A DNA stretch of 64,000 nt from Pseudomonas sp. JAI120. GTDB taxonomy: Bacteria > Pseudomonadota > Gammaproteobacteria > Pseudomonadales > Pseudomonadaceae. Each line of letters starts with the position of its first letter. The stretch's first letter is position 1. The DNA lies in NCBI RefSeq assembly GCF_014207255.1, contig NZ_JACHCZ010000007.1, positions 124,001-188,000 on the forward strand, written 5' to 3'. The translations under genes were made by a program, and so were the position numbers. Positions 17,299-25,426 of this stretch are shown piece by piece. Under the pieces are notes generated by a model. It saw nothing but the letters and a program-made list of their open reading frames with translations. It did not search any database and was not told the DNA's origin.

Positions 17299-18005
17299 TC
17301 GAGTTGATCCAGGAGTACTGGCAGCCGTTGCTCTATTCCGACGGTCAACAACTGACAGGCCTGGCCATGACCCTGTGGCTGACCAGTGCCTCGCTGTGTT
17401 TCGGCCTGCTGCTTGCACTGCCACTGTCCATTGCCAGGGCGTCCTCGCGGCGCCGGTGGCGTTGGCCGGTGCAAAGCTTCACCTATCTGTTTCGCGGCAC
17501 GCCGCTGTATATCCAGTTGCTCATCTTCTACACCGGTATCTACAGCATTGCTGCGGTTCGTGAGCAACCACTGCTGGATGGGTTTTTCCGCGAGGCACTG
17601 AACTGCACGCTGTTGGCGTTCGCCCTGAATACCGCGGCCTACACCACGGAAATACTGGCAGGTGAGATTCGAGCGATGCCGCGCGGTGAAATCGAGGCTG
17701 CGCGGTCCTTGGGGTTCGATGGTTGGAAGCTGTATGTCCACTTGATCATGCCTTCGGCCCTGCGCCGCGCATTGCCCTACTACAGCAATGAAGTGATTTT
17801 CATGCTGCATTCCACCACCTTGGCGTTTACGGCCACCGTGCCGGACATCCTCAAAGTGGCCCGGGATGCCAACGCTGCCACCTTCCTGACCTTCCAATCC
17901 TTCGGCCTCGCCGCAGTCCTTTACCTGTGCATCACCTTTGCCTTGGTCGGTCTGTTTCGCCTGGCAGAACGGCGTTGGCTGCGCTTTCTTGATCCAGGCC
18001 GATAG
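17295..18005 (+). CDS. Amino acid ABC transporter permease (HisM/AotM-like)
   Basis: A 236-residue second permease, overlapping the first by 4 bp (ATGA), a sign of translational coupling. The EAA loop reads AMPRGEIEAARSLGF, and FRGTPLYIQLLIFYTG is the HisM-type membrane motif. No ATPase gene (HisP/AotP type) follows, although one nearly always accompanies such permeases, so the complex must borrow an ATPase encoded elsewhere. Confidence 0.88.
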   Translation: MIELIQEYWQPLLYSDGQQLTGLAMTLWLTSASLCFGLLLALPLSIARASSRRRWRWPVQSFTYLFRGTPLYIQLLIFYTGIYSIAAVREQPLLDGFFREALNCTLLAFALNTAAYTTEILAGEIRAMPRGEIEAARSLGFDGWKLYVHLIMPSALRRALPYYSNEVIFMLHSTTLAFTATVPDILKVARDANAATFLTFQSFGLAAVLYLCITFALVGLFRLAERRWLRFLDPGR

Positions 18006-18014
18006 GAGGCCGAT

Positions 18015-19127
18015 ATGCAGGCTCACATACACGAGTTACTGGCGGCTGTGCCGGGTACGGCACGACAGATCCATAGCTTTCATTACGGTCCAGACAATGC
18101 GCCTGGCAAGGTCTACCTCCAGGCCTCGCTGCATGCCGATGAGTTGCCGGGGATGCTGGTCCTATGGCATCTGAAGCAACGGTTGGCGCAGCTGGAGGCG
18201 GCCGGATTGTTGCGTTGGTCGGTTGTGCTGGTGCCGTTGGCCAATCCGCTGGGGTTGGAACAGGTGCTGATGGACGTGCCTCAGGGGCGCTTCGATAACG
18301 ATAGCCGGGAGAACTTCAACCGTTTCTTCCTTGATGTGAGCCAGCAGGTCGGTGATTGCGTGCAAGACCTGTTGACCGATGATCCTGCCAACAATCTGCA
18401 ACTGATCCGTTCCAGCCTGCGGCAAACGCTTGCCTGCCAAGTACCGGCGACGCAGTTGCAATCGATGCGCTTGGTCCTGCAAACGCTGGCCTGTGACGCT
18501 GATATCGTACTGGACCTGCATTGTGATTTCGAAGCCGTGCAGCACTTGTACCTGTCACCGGATTTCTGGTCACAGGTGGAGCCCTTGGCTCGCTACCTGG
18601 GCGCCAGGGCATGCTTTCTCACCAAGGAGGCAGGAGGGCAGTCGTTCGATGAGTGCTTTACGTTGTTCTGGGCGCAGATGCAGGCGCGGTTTACCGGGCG
18701 CTTTACAGCGCCGGGGTTCGCGGTGACGGTGGAATTGCGAGGTGTTGCCGATGTGGACCACGGCCTGGCGCGGCAGGATTGCCAGGCACTGATTAACTAC
18801 CTGATTCAGCGCGGAGCCATTGATGGCCATGCGCCGCCCCCGCCGCCATTACTCCACGCGCCGACGCCGTTGGCCGGGGTAGAGCCCGTGATCAGTCCGG
18901 TGGGAGGTTTGATTGTGTTTTGCGCGCAGGTGGGCGATTCCCTGGAGGCGGGGCAAGTCCTGGCCGAAATCATTGATCCGATCACCGACCACGTAACTCC
19001 GGTCATTTGTACGCGCGGGGGGCTTTTGTATGTTCGGTCACTACGGCGAATGGCTACCGCTGGTATGACGATTGCTCATGTCGCAGGCCCGAAGGCATAT
19101 CGACAGGGTTATCTGTTATCGCCTTGA
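18015..19127 (+). CDS. AotO-like M14-family zinc hydrolase (succinylglutamate desuccinylase/aspartoacylase type)
   Basis: The 370-residue protein has the metallocarboxypeptidase-like zinc ligands HADE (His40, Glu43) and a later His in DIVLDLHCD, a candidate catalytic Glu in VTVELRGV, and a C-terminal barrel-sandwich domain starting ISPVGGLIVFCAQVGDSLEAG. This layout is that of AstE/DoeB/AotO proteins, which remove acyl groups from amino acids. AotO of P. aeruginosa lies between aotM and aotP, matching its position here after the two permeases. The substrate is unknown; a Shine-Dalgarno AGGAGG precedes the start. Its stop directly abuts the convergent Sel1 gene. Confidence 0.8.
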   Translation: MQAHIHELLAAVPGTARQIHSFHYGPDNAPGKVYLQASLHADELPGMLVLWHLKQRLAQLEAAGLLRWSVVLVPLANPLGLEQVLMDVPQGRFDNDSRENFNRFFLDVSQQVGDCVQDLLTDDPANNLQLIRSSLRQTLACQVPATQLQSMRLVLQTLACDADIVLDLHCDFEAVQHLYLSPDFWSQVEPLARYLGARACFLTKEAGGQSFDECFTLFWAQMQARFTGRFTAPGFAVTVELRGVADVDHGLARQDCQALINYLIQRGAIDGHAPPPPPLLHAPTPLAGVEPVISPVGGLIVFCAQVGDSLEAGQVLAEIIDPITDHVTPVICTRGGLLYVRSLRRMATAGMTIAHVAGPKAYRQGYLLSP

Positions 19128-19682
19128 TCAGGGCAGGGGTGAGAAGGGCGAGCGCCCATCGGCACTCTGCAGCTCCAGCAGGTAGTTGCGGAAAATCTGC
19201 CCCAGGACCTGGGTGGCCACTTCCAATTCATCGCGTTGCATGTGCTCGGCGACTTCGTCGGCGGTGTCCAGCGCGTCTTCAGCGCCGTTGACCGCGGCCA
19301 TTTTCAGCACGATATAGGCCTGGACGTTATTGGCGGGCACGCCTTCGCCTTTGAAGAACATGGTACCCAATTGGAATTGCGCCTGGGCGTGGCCTTGCAA
19401 CGAGGCTTTCTCGAAGTAGCTCAAGGCTTTGTTGAGGTCACGGGCCGGGTTCTTGCTGTCGTGGTAGTACTCGCCCAACTCGTATTGCGCCTGCGCATCC
19501 CCGCCGTCGGCCTGTTTCTGACACGCGCTCAGGGCTTCGGCCTGGCTGTCTGGCTGGGTATTGAGGGTGCAACGACCCATCGCTGGAATTAACAACGAGT
19601 TGCCGCCTGCCTGGGCATGTGCCAGCAGCGGCTGAAGGAGCAACAGGCAGCCCAGTACCAGGGCGCGGCCGGTGCGTTTCAT
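19128..19682 (-). CDS. Sel1/TPR-repeat periplasmic protein
   Basis: A 184-residue protein starting at the ATG at 19680-19682 with a signal peptide (MKRTGRALVLGCLLLLQPLL, cleaved after AHA). Two Sel1-like repeats are visible: GDAQAQYELGEYYHD and GHAQAQFQLGTMFFKGEGVP, about residues 55-130. Such repeats bind partner proteins. Function unknown. It lies on the reverse strand beyond the convergent AotO-like gene. Confidence 0.8.
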   Translation of the reverse strand: MKRTGRALVLGCLLLLQPLLAHAQAGGNSLLIPAMGRCTLNTQPDSQAEALSACQKQADGGDAQAQYELGEYYHDSKNPARDLNKALSYFEKASLQGHAQAQFQLGTMFFKGEGVPANNVQAYIVLKMAAVNGAEDALDTADEVAEHMQRDELEVATQVLGQIFRNYLLELQSADGRSPFSPLP

Positions 19683-19907
19683 GGGAATCGACTTACCTCT
19701 GACGGGGCGCGCGGATCCTCTCGGGATCCAATAAGCGCGCATTATGAAATAAGCAGGCCTCTGCTTACAAAGTCTTTACTCGTTTTTCTGCTGCTTGGGC
19801 AAGTTATCTGCCGGATTGCAGGTAAATTCTCGGAAAAATAAGGAAATGCCTGTCAGCAAAGTAGCAAATCTGACGCCGCCTACAGCAACGCCAGATTTTT
19901 CCAGCGG

Positions 19908-21191
19908 CTATTTCAGTGCGGCAAACGCGCGCTCGGCGGCATCCAGGGTCAGTTTCAGCTCGGCATCGCCATGGGCGATCGAGGTAAAACCGGCTTCGAA
20001 GGCACTCGGCGCCAGGTACACGCCGCCCTCCAGCATCAGGTGGAAGAAGCGCTTGAACAGGTCGGCATCGCTGCCCATCACATCATCAAAGGTGACGATG
20101 TCATCGGCGCCGCTGAAGTACAGGCCAAACATGCCGCCCGCTTGCGTGGTCACGAACGGGATACCGGCGGCATCGGCGCGCTGTTGCAGGCCGTCCAGCA
20201 GGCGGGTGGTGTAGTCGGTCAGCTCGGCGTGGAAGCCCGGGCGGCTGATCAGGCGCAGGGTGGTCAGGCCGGCCGCCATGGCCAGCGGGTTACCCGAGAG
20301 TGTGCCGGCCTGGTACACCGGGCCCAGCGGCGCGATGTGCTGCATGATTTCGCGTTTGCCGCCGAAGCAGCCCACGGGCATGCCGCCACCGATGATCTTG
20401 CCGAACGTGCTCAGGTCCGGCGTGACGCCGTAGTGCGCCTGGGCACCGCCGAGGGCAACGCGGAAGCCGGTCATCACTTCGTCGAAAATCAGCACCACGC
20501 CGTGCTTGTCGCACTGTTCGCGCAGGCCTTGCAGAAAGCCAGGGGCGGGCGGCACGCAGTTCATGTTGCCGGCCACCGGCTCGACGATGATGCACGCCAC
20601 GTCCTGGCCGACTTCACTGAGCATCTGCTCGACGGCACCGATGTCGTTGAACGGCAGGGTCAGGGTGTGTTTGGCGAACGCTGCCGGTACGCCGGCCGAG
20701 CTGGGTACGCCTTGGGTCAGCGCGCCGGAACCGGCTTTGACCAGCAGGCTGTCGGAATGGCCGTGGTAGCAGCCTTCGAACTTGATGATGCTGTCGCGGC
20801 CGGTGAAACCTCGGGCCAGGCGGATCGCGCTCATGGTGGCTTCGGTGCCGGAGCTGACCATGCGCACCATCTCCATCGACGGCACGATGCTGCAGACCAG
20901 ATCGGCCATCTCGGTTTCCATGGCGGTCGGCGCGCCGTAGGACAAGCCGTGTTCCAGTTGCTTGCGCACGGCGTCCAGCACGTCCGGGTGGCTATGGCCG
21001 AGGATCATCGGCCCCCAGGAACCGACGTAATCCACGTAGCGCTTGTCATCTTCGTCGGTGACGTAGGCGCCTTCGGCATGCTTGAAGAACAACGGCGTGC
21101 CGCCCACGCTCTTGAACGCACGCACGGGGGAGTTCACACCGCCGGGGATGTGTTTCTGGGCATTGGCAAACAGGGTTTCGGAACGAGACAT
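19908..21191 (-). CDS. hemL: Glutamate-1-semialdehyde 2,1-aminomutase
   Basis: A PLP enzyme of the C5 heme pathway, converting glutamate-1-semialdehyde to 5-aminolevulinate. At 427 residues it starts MSRSETLFANAQKHIPGGVNSPVRAF. The PLP-lysine lies in STFGKIIGGGMPVG, and FEGCYHGHSDSLLVKAGSG is the phosphate-side motif. It is 18 bp downstream of thiE and in the usual Pseudomonas order thiD-thiE-hemL. Confidence 0.96.
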   Translation of the reverse strand: MSRSETLFANAQKHIPGGVNSPVRAFKSVGGTPLFFKHAEGAYVTDEDDKRYVDYVGSWGPMILGHSHPDVLDAVRKQLEHGLSYGAPTAMETEMADLVCSIVPSMEMVRMVSSGTEATMSAIRLARGFTGRDSIIKFEGCYHGHSDSLLVKAGSGALTQGVPSSAGVPAAFAKHTLTLPFNDIGAVEQMLSEVGQDVACIIVEPVAGNMNCVPPAPGFLQGLREQCDKHGVVLIFDEVMTGFRVALGGAQAHYGVTPDLSTFGKIIGGGMPVGCFGGKREIMQHIAPLGPVYQAGTLSGNPLAMAAGLTTLRLISRPGFHAELTDYTTRLLDGLQQRADAAGIPFVTTQAGGMFGLYFSGADDIVTFDDVMGSDADLFKRFFHLMLEGGVYLAPSAFEAGFTSIAHGDAELKLTLDAAERAFAALK

Positions 21192-21209
21192 GGTGAGGGC
21201 TCTCTGAAT

Positions 21210-21833
21210 TCAGGATTTTATGAGTTCGTTGAAGGCGCGGGCGCGGCGCGTGACTTCCTGGGTGCTGTCGGCACCGAACAGGCCGTGGACCACGGCCAGC
21301 AGGTCGGCACCATGAGCCACCAGCGGTCCGGCGTTCTCCAGGGTGATGCCGCCGATCACGCAGATCGGCACATGCAGGCGCTTGCGGGCCTCGGCGAGCA
21401 TTTCAACGGTGGCGGCCGGAGCGCCCGGCTTGGTGTTGGAATTGAAGAAGCGGCCGAAGGCGACATAACTGGCGCCTTCTTTTGCCGCCTGTTCGGCCAG
21501 TTCGATCTGGCCGTGGCAGGTGGCGCCGATGATCGCCTTGGAACCGAGCAGCGCACGGGCCGGCGTCAGTGGGCCGTCGGTCTGGCCCAGGTGCACGCCG
21601 ACGCCCAGGCGCGCGGCCAAGTCAAAGTCATCATTGATAATAAGCTGGGTCTTGTAGCGCGAGCACAGCTCCCGCAGTTTTTCGGCTTCGCGCAGGCGCC
21701 GGGCTTCGTCGCTGCTTTTGTCGCGGTACTGCAGCAGGGTCACGCCACCGTCCAATGCCGCTTCGACGTAGGCGAGGAACTTGCCGGCCAACAGTTGGCT
21801 GTCGGTAATGGCGTAAAGGCCACGTAGTTTCAT
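21210..21833 (-). CDS. thiE: Thiamine-phosphate synthase
   Basis: A 207-residue TIM-barrel enzyme joining hydroxymethylpyrimidine pyrophosphate with the thiazole phosphate. Motifs seen are LYAITDSQLL, TLLQYRDKSS, NDDFDLAARLGVGVHLGQTD and IGGITLENAGPLVAHGAD. It lies between thiD and hemL and is probably transcribed with both. Confidence 0.95.
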   Translation of the reverse strand: MKLRGLYAITDSQLLAGKFLAYVEAALDGGVTLLQYRDKSSDEARRLREAEKLRELCSRYKTQLIINDDFDLAARLGVGVHLGQTDGPLTPARALLGSKAIIGATCHGQIELAEQAAKEGASYVAFGRFFNSNTKPGAPAATVEMLAEARKRLHVPICVIGGITLENAGPLVAHGADLLAVVHGLFGADSTQEVTRRARAFNELIKS

Positions 21834-21865
21834 CGGGCAGGCCTCTTGCTTTTAAGAGCAGAAAG

Positions 21866-22663
21866 TTACGAACAGAAATCCAGCGGCAGACGGCGCGGTA
21901 CAAACTGGCCCTGGCCGAGTTGTTCGGCGTCACGCAGGGTGCGCCAAGTGTAGTTAAGTGCCGACTGCACCGCACTCACCAGCCCTTCGCCTTGGGCGAT
22001 CCGTCCGGCCAGGGCGCTGGCCAGGGTGCAGCCCGAACCGTGATAGCTGCCGGGCAGGCGCTGGCAGGTAAAGGTCTGGCGCGTGCCATCACGGCTGTAG
22101 AGGCGGTTGTGCACTTCGTGCTCATCGCCATGGCCGCCGGTGATCAACAGATGCTTGATAAACGGCAACAGCTTCTCGGCACATTCGTCGGCGGTGCCCT
22201 CGGGCAGCTCGGCGAGGATACGGGCTTCAGGCAGGTTCGGCGTGGCGATCAGCGACAGCGGCAGCAGCCGCTCGCGCATGGCATAGCCGACTTCGTCCTT
22301 GCCCAGGCTGCCGCCGCCGCCGGCACGCAGCACCGGGTCGCACACGACCGGCAGGTGCGGGTGCGCCTGCAGCAGTTCGACCACGGTGTCGACCATTGCG
22401 GTAGAGCCGAGCATGCCCAGCTTGACCGCCGCCACTTCGGAGTCGCCGAGCACGGCATTGGCCTGGGCCAGTACCCACTCACGGTCGAGCACGCGGAAAT
22501 CGCTGACATTGACGGTGTTCTGCACAGTCAGGGCAGTGACGGCCGGAGCCGCGTGGCAGCCTTGGGCGAGCAGGGCTTCGATATCTGCCTGCAAGCCGGC
22601 GCCACCACTGGGATCATGGCCGGAGAGACAGAGGACAACAGGGCGAGAGCTGTAGATATTCAT
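21866..22663 (-). CDS. thiD: Hydroxymethylpyrimidine/phosphomethylpyrimidine kinase
   Basis: A ribokinase-fold enzyme phosphorylating HMP twice for thiamine synthesis. I take the ATG at 22661-22663 (MNIYSSRPVVLCLSGHD, 265 aa) rather than one seven codons upstream. Visible motifs are SGHDPSGGAGLQADIEA, CDPVLRAGGGGSLG and GSYHGSGCTLASALAG (ATP/anion hole). I saw no TPP riboswitch in front of it. Divergent from ladS. Confidence 0.94.
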   Translation of the reverse strand: MNIYSSRPVVLCLSGHDPSGGAGLQADIEALLAQGCHAAPAVTALTVQNTVNVSDFRVLDREWVLAQANAVLGDSEVAAVKLGMLGSTAMVDTVVELLQAHPHLPVVCDPVLRAGGGGSLGKDEVGYAMRERLLPLSLIATPNLPEARILAELPEGTADECAEKLLPFIKHLLITGGHGDEHEVHNRLYSRDGTRQTFTCQRLPGSYHGSGCTLASALAGRIAQGEGLVSAVQSALNYTWRTLRDAEQLGQGQFVPRRLPLDFCS

Positions 22664-22936
22664 GGTGCGCGAGCTTACCACCAAACGCTTTTGGCGGGGC
22701 CTTCGGGCGATGGTTGAATTTTGTCCAAAGAATGACGATTTTTTGGCGCTTTTCTTCTCGCAAAAAGCGCTGAAAGCCTTGTTCTAGAGCCTTAAGGAAA
22801 ATTATTTCAATGGTGTCCAATGGCCTTTGGCGGCTATGCTAAAGTGGATCCAAACAACTTACTGTACCGCCGGTGTACGTCTTCTCAAAAGGATGGGGGG
22901 CTTTTGACATAACCGGACAGGCCACGCTGGGGCTCT

Positions 22937-25327
22937 ATGCGCTATTTGCTGATCTTATTGTTGTGCGGGCTGCCGATGCTCGCCAGCGCCATCGAGTTCA
23001 ATCAGGACACCCGAAGCCTGCCGCTGGGCCGAGCCATGCAAGTGCTCGAAGACCCGACCGATGCCCTCACCATCGCCGAAGTAAGCTCTCCCGCCTACGC
23101 TGCTCAATTCAAGCACCATGACAAAGCCACCCTCAACGCCGGCTATTCGCGCTCGGTGTTCTGGCTCAAGGTCGACCTGCATTACATGGCCAAGGACCCC
23201 CGTGCCCCCCGCACCTGGTTCCTGGAGTTGGCTTATCCACCGCTCAATCATCTGGACCTGTACCAGAACGATGGCACCGGCAATTATCGGCTGGCCAGCC
23301 GCACCGGCAGTGCGCTGCCTTTTTCCAGTCGTGACGTCAGCCAGAGCAACTATCTGTTCAAGCTCAACTTTGTGCCCAACCAGCAACAGACGCTCTACCT
23401 GCGCCTGCAAAGTGAAGGCTCGATCCAGGCGCCGCTGACGCTCTGGTCCGGCACCGCTTACCTGGAGCAACAACCGCTGCGCCTGTCTGTGCTTGGCGTG
23501 ATCTACGGCGTATTGCTGGGGATGCTGGTCTACAACCTGTTCATCTACCTGAGCGTGCGCGACACCAGCTACCTGTATTACATCCTCTATATCGCCTCGT
23601 TTGGCCTGTACCAACTGTCGGTCAATGGCGTGGCCGTGCAGTACTTCTGGCCGAACAACCCGTGGTGGGCGAATGCAGCGGTACCGCTGCTGATCGGTTC
23701 GGCGGCGCTGTTCGGCAGCCTGTTCGCCCGTAGCTTCCTGCATACCGCGCAGCACAGCCGCTGGCTCAACCGGGTCTTGCTGACACTGGCGGTATGCGGC
23801 GCCGTAGTGATGGCGCTGGCGCTGCTGACCAGCTACGCCTTGGCCTTGCGCCTGGCGACCGGTTTGGCGCTGGTATTCACCGTGACCATCTTCGTCGCCG
23901 CCATCAAGGCCTGGTACTGCGGCCAGCGGGTGGCGCGGTATTTCATCATCGCCTGGTCGGCGTTCCTGTTGGGTGGGGTGGTGAATACGCTGATGGTGCT
24001 GGGCTACCTGCCCAATGTGTTCCTCACCATGTACGCCAGCCAGATCGGCTCAGCGATTGAAGTGGCGCTGTTATCCCTGGCCCTTGCCGACCGCATCAAC
24101 GCCATGCGTGAACAACAGGCGCAGATCCTGTTCGATGCCAGCCAGAAGCTCGAAGTGCTCAACCAGCAACTGGCCCGCAGCAACCGTCTTAAGGATGAAT
24201 TCCTCGCAACCCTGACCCATGAACTGCGCACGCCCATGAACGGTGTGATCGGCTCCCTTGAACTGATGCAAACGGTACCGTTGGACGACGACCTGACGCA
24301 GTACCAGCAAACTGCCGCCGGTTCGGCACGGGACATGATGCGCATGGTCGATGGCATCCTCACACTTACCGAATTGCAGGCCGGCCGCCTGAGTGCCCAG
24401 CCTCGGGTGTTCAGCCTGCGCGGCGTGCTCGACACCCTGCGCCAGCAATTCAACGCCAGCGCCCAAGGTAAAGGCCTGGCATTTTCCATCGATGTGGCCG
24501 AGGAACTGCCGGACCGTGTGGTGGGTGACGTCGACAAACTGATCCAGTGCCTGGATTGCTTGCTGGACAACGCTTTCAAGTTCACCCGCGAAGGCTCCGT
24601 GCGCCTGCGAGTGGTGGGTGTACCTCACAGTGATGGCGGCGTACGCCTGAGCTTTATTGTTACCGACACCGGTATTGGCTTCGCCTTCCTCGACGAGGCG
24701 ACCTTGTACCAGCGCTTTTTCCAGCTCGATGGCTCCATGACCCGCGAATACGGCGGCCTGGGTATCGGCCTGGCCATCTGCCGGCAATTGATCGAGCTGT
24801 TGGGCGGACGCCTTACCCATCATTCCGAGCCGCACAAGGGCAGCCGCTTCCAGCTGGACGTGAAAGTCAGCCCGGTGCCGCCCGAGGCAAAACCGGCGCC
24901 CGACCGGCAACGCGCGCCCCAGGATTGCGCGGTATTGCTGGTGGATGACCACAGCGTCGGCCAGTTGGTGGTGCGCGGCATGTTGCTTAAGTTGGGCTAC
25001 CGGGTGAAAACCGTGGAGAGCGGTCCGGCGGCGTTGGCGGCCTTGCAGGGGCAAAACTTCGACGCCGTCTTGTTGGATATACCTGAAGGCGGTTTCTCGT
25101 TGTGCTGTCAGATTCGTGCACTGCCGGGCTGTGGTGAATTGCCGGTGATCGCCTTGAGTACGTCGCTGAATACGTCTGAGCGCGAGCGCTGCCATGGCAT
25201 CGGCATCACCGACCGCCTGGCCAAGCCGGTGCGCTTCGAGGCGTTGCAGGCGGTACTGGAACGCCACTTGTTGAGCGCGCTAGAGGGCGAAGGCGCCGGG
25301 CATTCGGCGCGTATGCCACTTTTTTAA
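22937..25327 (+). CDS. ladS: Hybrid sensor kinase LadS
   Basis: The 796-residue protein has a signal peptide, a periplasmic 7TMR-DISMED2 sensor (about 25-160), a 7TM block (about 185-385), a HisKA domain with His428 (THELRTPMNG), an HATPase with DNAFKF and GGLGIGLAI, and a C-terminal receiver with Asp714. This order, length and position beside thiD-thiE-hemL match LadS (PA3974). LadS of P. aeruginosa senses calcium and feeds the GacS/GacA-RsmY/Z switch between biofilm and motile states. The receiver reads VLLDIPEGGF, lacking the usual MPxMDG after the phospho-Asp. Confidence 0.88.
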   Translation: MRYLLILLLCGLPMLASAIEFNQDTRSLPLGRAMQVLEDPTDALTIAEVSSPAYAAQFKHHDKATLNAGYSRSVFWLKVDLHYMAKDPRAPRTWFLELAYPPLNHLDLYQNDGTGNYRLASRTGSALPFSSRDVSQSNYLFKLNFVPNQQQTLYLRLQSEGSIQAPLTLWSGTAYLEQQPLRLSVLGVIYGVLLGMLVYNLFIYLSVRDTSYLYYILYIASFGLYQLSVNGVAVQYFWPNNPWWANAAVPLLIGSAALFGSLFARSFLHTAQHSRWLNRVLLTLAVCGAVVMALALLTSYALALRLATGLALVFTVTIFVAAIKAWYCGQRVARYFIIAWSAFLLGGVVNTLMVLGYLPNVFLTMYASQIGSAIEVALLSLALADRINAMREQQAQILFDASQKLEVLNQQLARSNRLKDEFLATLTHELRTPMNGVIGSLELMQTVPLDDDLTQYQQTAAGSARDMMRMVDGILTLTELQAGRLSAQPRVFSLRGVLDTLRQQFNASAQGKGLAFSIDVAEELPDRVVGDVDKLIQCLDCLLDNAFKFTREGSVRLRVVGVPHSDGGVRLSFIVTDTGIGFAFLDEATLYQRFFQLDGSMTREYGGLGIGLAICRQLIELLGGRLTHHSEPHKGSRFQLDVKVSPVPPEAKPAPDRQRAPQDCAVLLVDDHSVGQLVVRGMLLKLGYRVKTVESGPAALAALQGQNFDAVLLDIPEGGFSLCCQIRALPGCGELPVIALSTSLNTSERERCHGIGITDRLAKPVRFEALQAVLERHLLSALEGEGAGHSARMPLF

Positions 25328-25426
25328 CCCGGATGACGGTGCTTAACTGAAAAAACCGGCCTCAATCGATCTGCGCCTTCATGGGTAGGTGTGCATTCGA
25401 CAGGGCCTTTTTCCAGGAGGCCCGTC

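Noticed and set aside
19971..21827. 618-codon plus-strand frame over hemL and thiE
   Set aside because: It lies opposite two certain enzymes and its protein is His/Gln/Gly-rich without motifs, typical of an antisense shadow.
22664..22936. Possible TPP riboswitch upstream of thiD
   Set aside because: No CTGAGA / ACCTGA-type THI-box core is visible on the reverse strand. Only an inverted repeat (GCGCTTTT / AAAAGCGC) is present, and it has no T-run.
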